A DNA stretch of 64,000 nucleotides, from NCBI RefSeq assembly GCF_015350795.1, contig NZ_JADKSH010000001.1:744461-808460 (forward strand), read 5' to 3'. A program made the translations under genes and the position numbers. Numbering within the stretch: the stretch's first letter is position 1; each line of letters starts with the position of its first letter. The notes under the pieces were generated by a model. That model was not told the origin of the DNA. It saw only the letters and a program-made list of their open reading frames with translations, and made no database searches. This stretch comes from Microbacterium sp. VKM Ac-2870 (lineage in GTDB: Bacteria; Actinomycetota; Actinomycetes; Actinomycetales; Microbacteriaceae). Below are positions 62,059-64,000 of the stretch, one piece after another.

Positions 62059-63327
62059 TCACAGCCCTTTCATCATCGAGGTCATGACCTCGAGCGTGCG
62101 GTCGATGTCGGCGTCGGTGTTGTGCGCGCCCAGGCTGAACCGCACGAGCGGGCCGAGCGCTTGACGCTCGATCAGCCAGTAGTGCGCGCAGAACGAGCCG
62201 CTGCGAACGGCGATGTCGGCGCGCGCGAGGAACGCGGCGAGACGGTGGCCGTCGACCCGTTCGGGCAGCACCGAGATCACCGGGGTGGCCGCGCTGCCCA
62301 TCATCCGCAACCGTGGCAGCGCCGCGAGCCCGTCGTACAGGCGTGCGGCCAGGCGTTCCTCATGCTGCTCGAGCGTCTCGCCGCCCGCGCTGCGGAAGTC
62401 GCCGCGCCACTTCAGCGCCGCCCCGAAGCCGATGATCTCGGCCCACGCCTGCAGCCCCGCCTCCAGCCGCGTGTGCGGATCCGGCAGCAGCGTGTAGGCG
62501 TCGGCGGACACGGCACTGACCTGACCGCCGCCGACGATCACCGGATCGAGCGAAAGGAGCAGGTCACGGGTCGCCACGACCACTCCCAGCGACGGACCGT
62601 ACATCTTGTGCGCCGAGAAGCAGATCGCGTCGGCGTCGAGGTCGCGCAGCGACGAGAGCGCGTGCGCGGCGGCCTGCGCTGCATCGACGATCACGATCGC
62701 GCCCACGCGGTGCGCAGCGGCGATGAGCTGACGCAGGTCGGGGGTCACGACGCCCACGACGTTGTCCATCGCGGAGACGACCACCACCGCATCGCGCAGC
62801 TGTGCGTCGGTCGCGACGATGCGCCCGTCGTCGTCGCGCTCGAGCACGAGACGGGGGATGCCGGCACGCGCAGCGGCCGCGATCGTCGCCAGGAACACCG
62901 CGTTGTGCTCGGTCACCGTGGTCACGATGCGCGCGAACCTCCCGCTGGGCAGACCCGCCAACAGGAGGTTGATGCCGTAGGTCGTGTTGAGGGTGAAGGC
63001 GCACGATGCACGATGCGGCGAGAGCCCGAACACCGCGAGCACACGATCACGCGTGGCCGCCACCGCGGCGTCGACGCGGCGTCCGGCGTCGTAGCGCACC
63101 CGCCCACCGCAGGCATTGCTGTGCAGGAAGTAGTCCTGCACAGCATCGATCACCGGCTGCGGTCGCAGCGTCTGGCACGCCGAATCGAGATACACCTCGT
63201 GCGTCGGCAGATACCCGAAGCCGGGACGCCCGTTGTCATCACCCGCGACGGCGACAGCATCGGATGTGGCCGGGGTGGGGCCTCTGCCGAACAAGCCCCG
63301 GCGGCCGGGGCGAGATGCGGCATCCAT
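62059..63327 (-). CDS. Class V aminotransferase (cysteine desulfurase-like)
   Basis: 422 residues. The PLP lysine is in CFSAHKMYGPSLGVVVATRD, and a Cys in VRSGSFCAHYWLIER occupies the place of the SufS/CsdA catalytic cysteine loop. The N-terminal substrate-binding start (VYLDSACQTLRPQPVIDAV) also fits the CsdA/SufS group. No suf genes lie nearby. It lies between VKOR and the thioredoxin-fold gene, so it may serve sulfur transfer linked to thiol chemistry, which is inference. Confidence 0.85.
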   Translation of the reverse strand: MDAASRPGRRGLFGRGPTPATSDAVAVAGDDNGRPGFGYLPTHEVYLDSACQTLRPQPVIDAVQDYFLHSNACGGRVRYDAGRRVDAAVAATRDRVLAVFGLSPHRASCAFTLNTTYGINLLLAGLPSGRFARIVTTVTEHNAVFLATIAAAARAGIPRLVLERDDDGRIVATDAQLRDAVVVVSAMDNVVGVVTPDLRQLIAAAHRVGAIVIVDAAQAAAHALSSLRDLDADAICFSAHKMYGPSLGVVVATRDLLLSLDPVIVGGGQVSAVSADAYTLLPDPHTRLEAGLQAWAEIIGFGAALKWRGDFRSAGGETLEQHEERLAARLYDGLAALPRLRMMGSAATPVISVLPERVDGHRLAAFLARADIAVRSGSFCAHYWLIERQALGPLVRFSLGAHNTDADIDRTLEVMTSMMKGL

Positions 63328-63396
63328 GCGGCCTATTGTGGTCTGACCGCACCGCCGGCCGCTGCGGCTCCGGCCGTGAAAGAAACCGGCCCGAGC

Positions 63397-64000
63397 TCAG
63401 AAAAGACTGCCGATCACGTCGAGCCGCGCCTGCGCCGCCACAGCGATCACCAGGTAGTCGACGACGACGACCAGCGGGAGCCACGAGAGCAGCACCTCGC
63501 CCAGACGGCGCGCGCCGGCCGCACTCCCCCACACGCCGTCGCGGAGCGTCCAGCCGAGCACCGTCCAGAACAGCGGAATCGTGACGACCCAGATCACCAT
63601 GCACCACGGGCACAGCGAGCCGTACTCGAAGACGCTGCGGTACGCCAGAACGTGCACGAAGACGAACGCCGCCGCGACGAACGCGGTGTACACGCGCCAG
63701 AACCATGCGCGCAGTCCGACCGGCGCGGCGAGAGCGGCGACGCCGGCGTAGATCGGGCCGAAGAACAGCATGATCCCCAGGATCGAGTTGCTGAATCCCA
63801 GCAGGTTGCCGCCCGGCGAGAGCAGATTCGGGCCACAGGTGACGATGGGACTGATGCTGCAGCTGATCAGGGGCGTCGCGCCGGTCAGCTGCCCGATGTA
63901 CTCGAGATACAGCAGGAACGCGACGATGCCGCCCAGTGCTCCGGCGACGATCCACCACACTGCCAGAGCGCGACCGGGACGGTGCAGCCCCGTCGATTCC
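63397..64000 (-). CDS. Vitamin K epoxide reductase (VKOR) family protein, partial at the right edge
   Basis: The open frame runs past base 64000, and a GTG at 63960 is not a convincing start, so the 5' end is outside the window. The visible part has about five membrane helices. The loop Cys pair is in CSISPIVTCGPNLLS and the active CxxC is LCPWCMVIWVV. Such proteins reoxidise DsbA-like proteins using quinone. A DsbA-like gene lies two genes downstream. Confidence 0.88.
   Translation of the reverse strand, partial: ESTGLHRPGRALAVWWIVAGALGGIVAFLLYLEYIGQLTGATPLISCSISPIVTCGPNLLSPGGNLLGFSNSILGIMLFFGPIYAGVAALAAPVGLRAWFWRVYTAFVAAAFVFVHVLAYRSVFEYGSLCPWCMVIWVVTIPLFWTVLGWTLRDGVWGSAAGARRLGEVLLSWLPLVVVVDYLVIAVAAQARLDVIGSLF

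Overview
High-GC actinobacterial chromosome segment, most likely Microbacteriaceae and Microbacterium-like. The evidence is GC-rich codon use, ATGA-coupled operons, the gene order parA-scpA-scpB-rluB-tyrA-cmk-der, and the SCO6880/DUF2637/DUF4913-type conjugation genes. No species can be named from sequence alone.

Layout. (1) 1-5.3 kb: a leftward operon resembling autoinducer-2 (AI-2) processing. It holds a GntR regulator, a 2-hydroxyacid dehydrogenase, an LsrK-like kinase, an LsrF-like thiolase, a cupin and the start of a sugar-binding lipoprotein, with a perfect inverted repeat upstream. (2) 5.3-11.4 kb: accessory and decayed DNA, with a RidA protein, a methyltransferase, an acetyltransferase, an IS5-type transposase remnant and a polysaccharide-lyase remnant. 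(3) 11.45-22.6 kb: a divergent locus. TetR and an amidohydrolase are read leftward. A nucleoside ABC importer (BMP type), a nucleoside hydrolase, a D-psicose/tagatose 3-epimerase, a PfkB sugar kinase and guaA (GMP synthase) are read rightward, nearly all with 4-bp overlaps. Two TetR-like operators lie in the divergent promoter. This set fits uptake and breakdown of a psicose-containing adenine nucleoside such as psicofuranine/angustmycin C. That drug's known target is GMP synthase, so guaA could provide protection. This is an inference and my main candidate for a new system.

(4) 22.8-49.5 kb: an AraC regulator and then an integrative conjugative element. It has an ArdC-like protein, a primase-polymerase, ParB, a VirB8-like protein, an M23 hydrolase, two pilin-like proteins, VirB6, SCO6880, VirB4, TraG/VirD4, SSB, DUF4913, an excisionase and a tyrosine integrase, ending at a tRNA-Pro gene. 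Cargo comprises a TetR plus flavin monooxygenase pair, a methyltransferase, hypothetical genes, a broken VOC gene, a MarR plus membrane-protein locus, and a transposon fragment joined to a truncated dprA. No relaxase is recognisable and the left attachment site was not found. The stretch between integrase and tRNA carries four copies of a GGTCCCC motif in inverted pairs and two perfect DnaA boxes.

(5) 49.6-64 kb: core chromosome. It holds a truncated tRNA-Pro, an acetyltransferase, an S4 RNA-binding protein, a Nudix-NYN fusion, anaerobic ribonucleotide reductase nrdDG, the parA-to-der operon read leftward, and a VKOR / class V aminotransferase / thioredoxin-fold membrane protein set.
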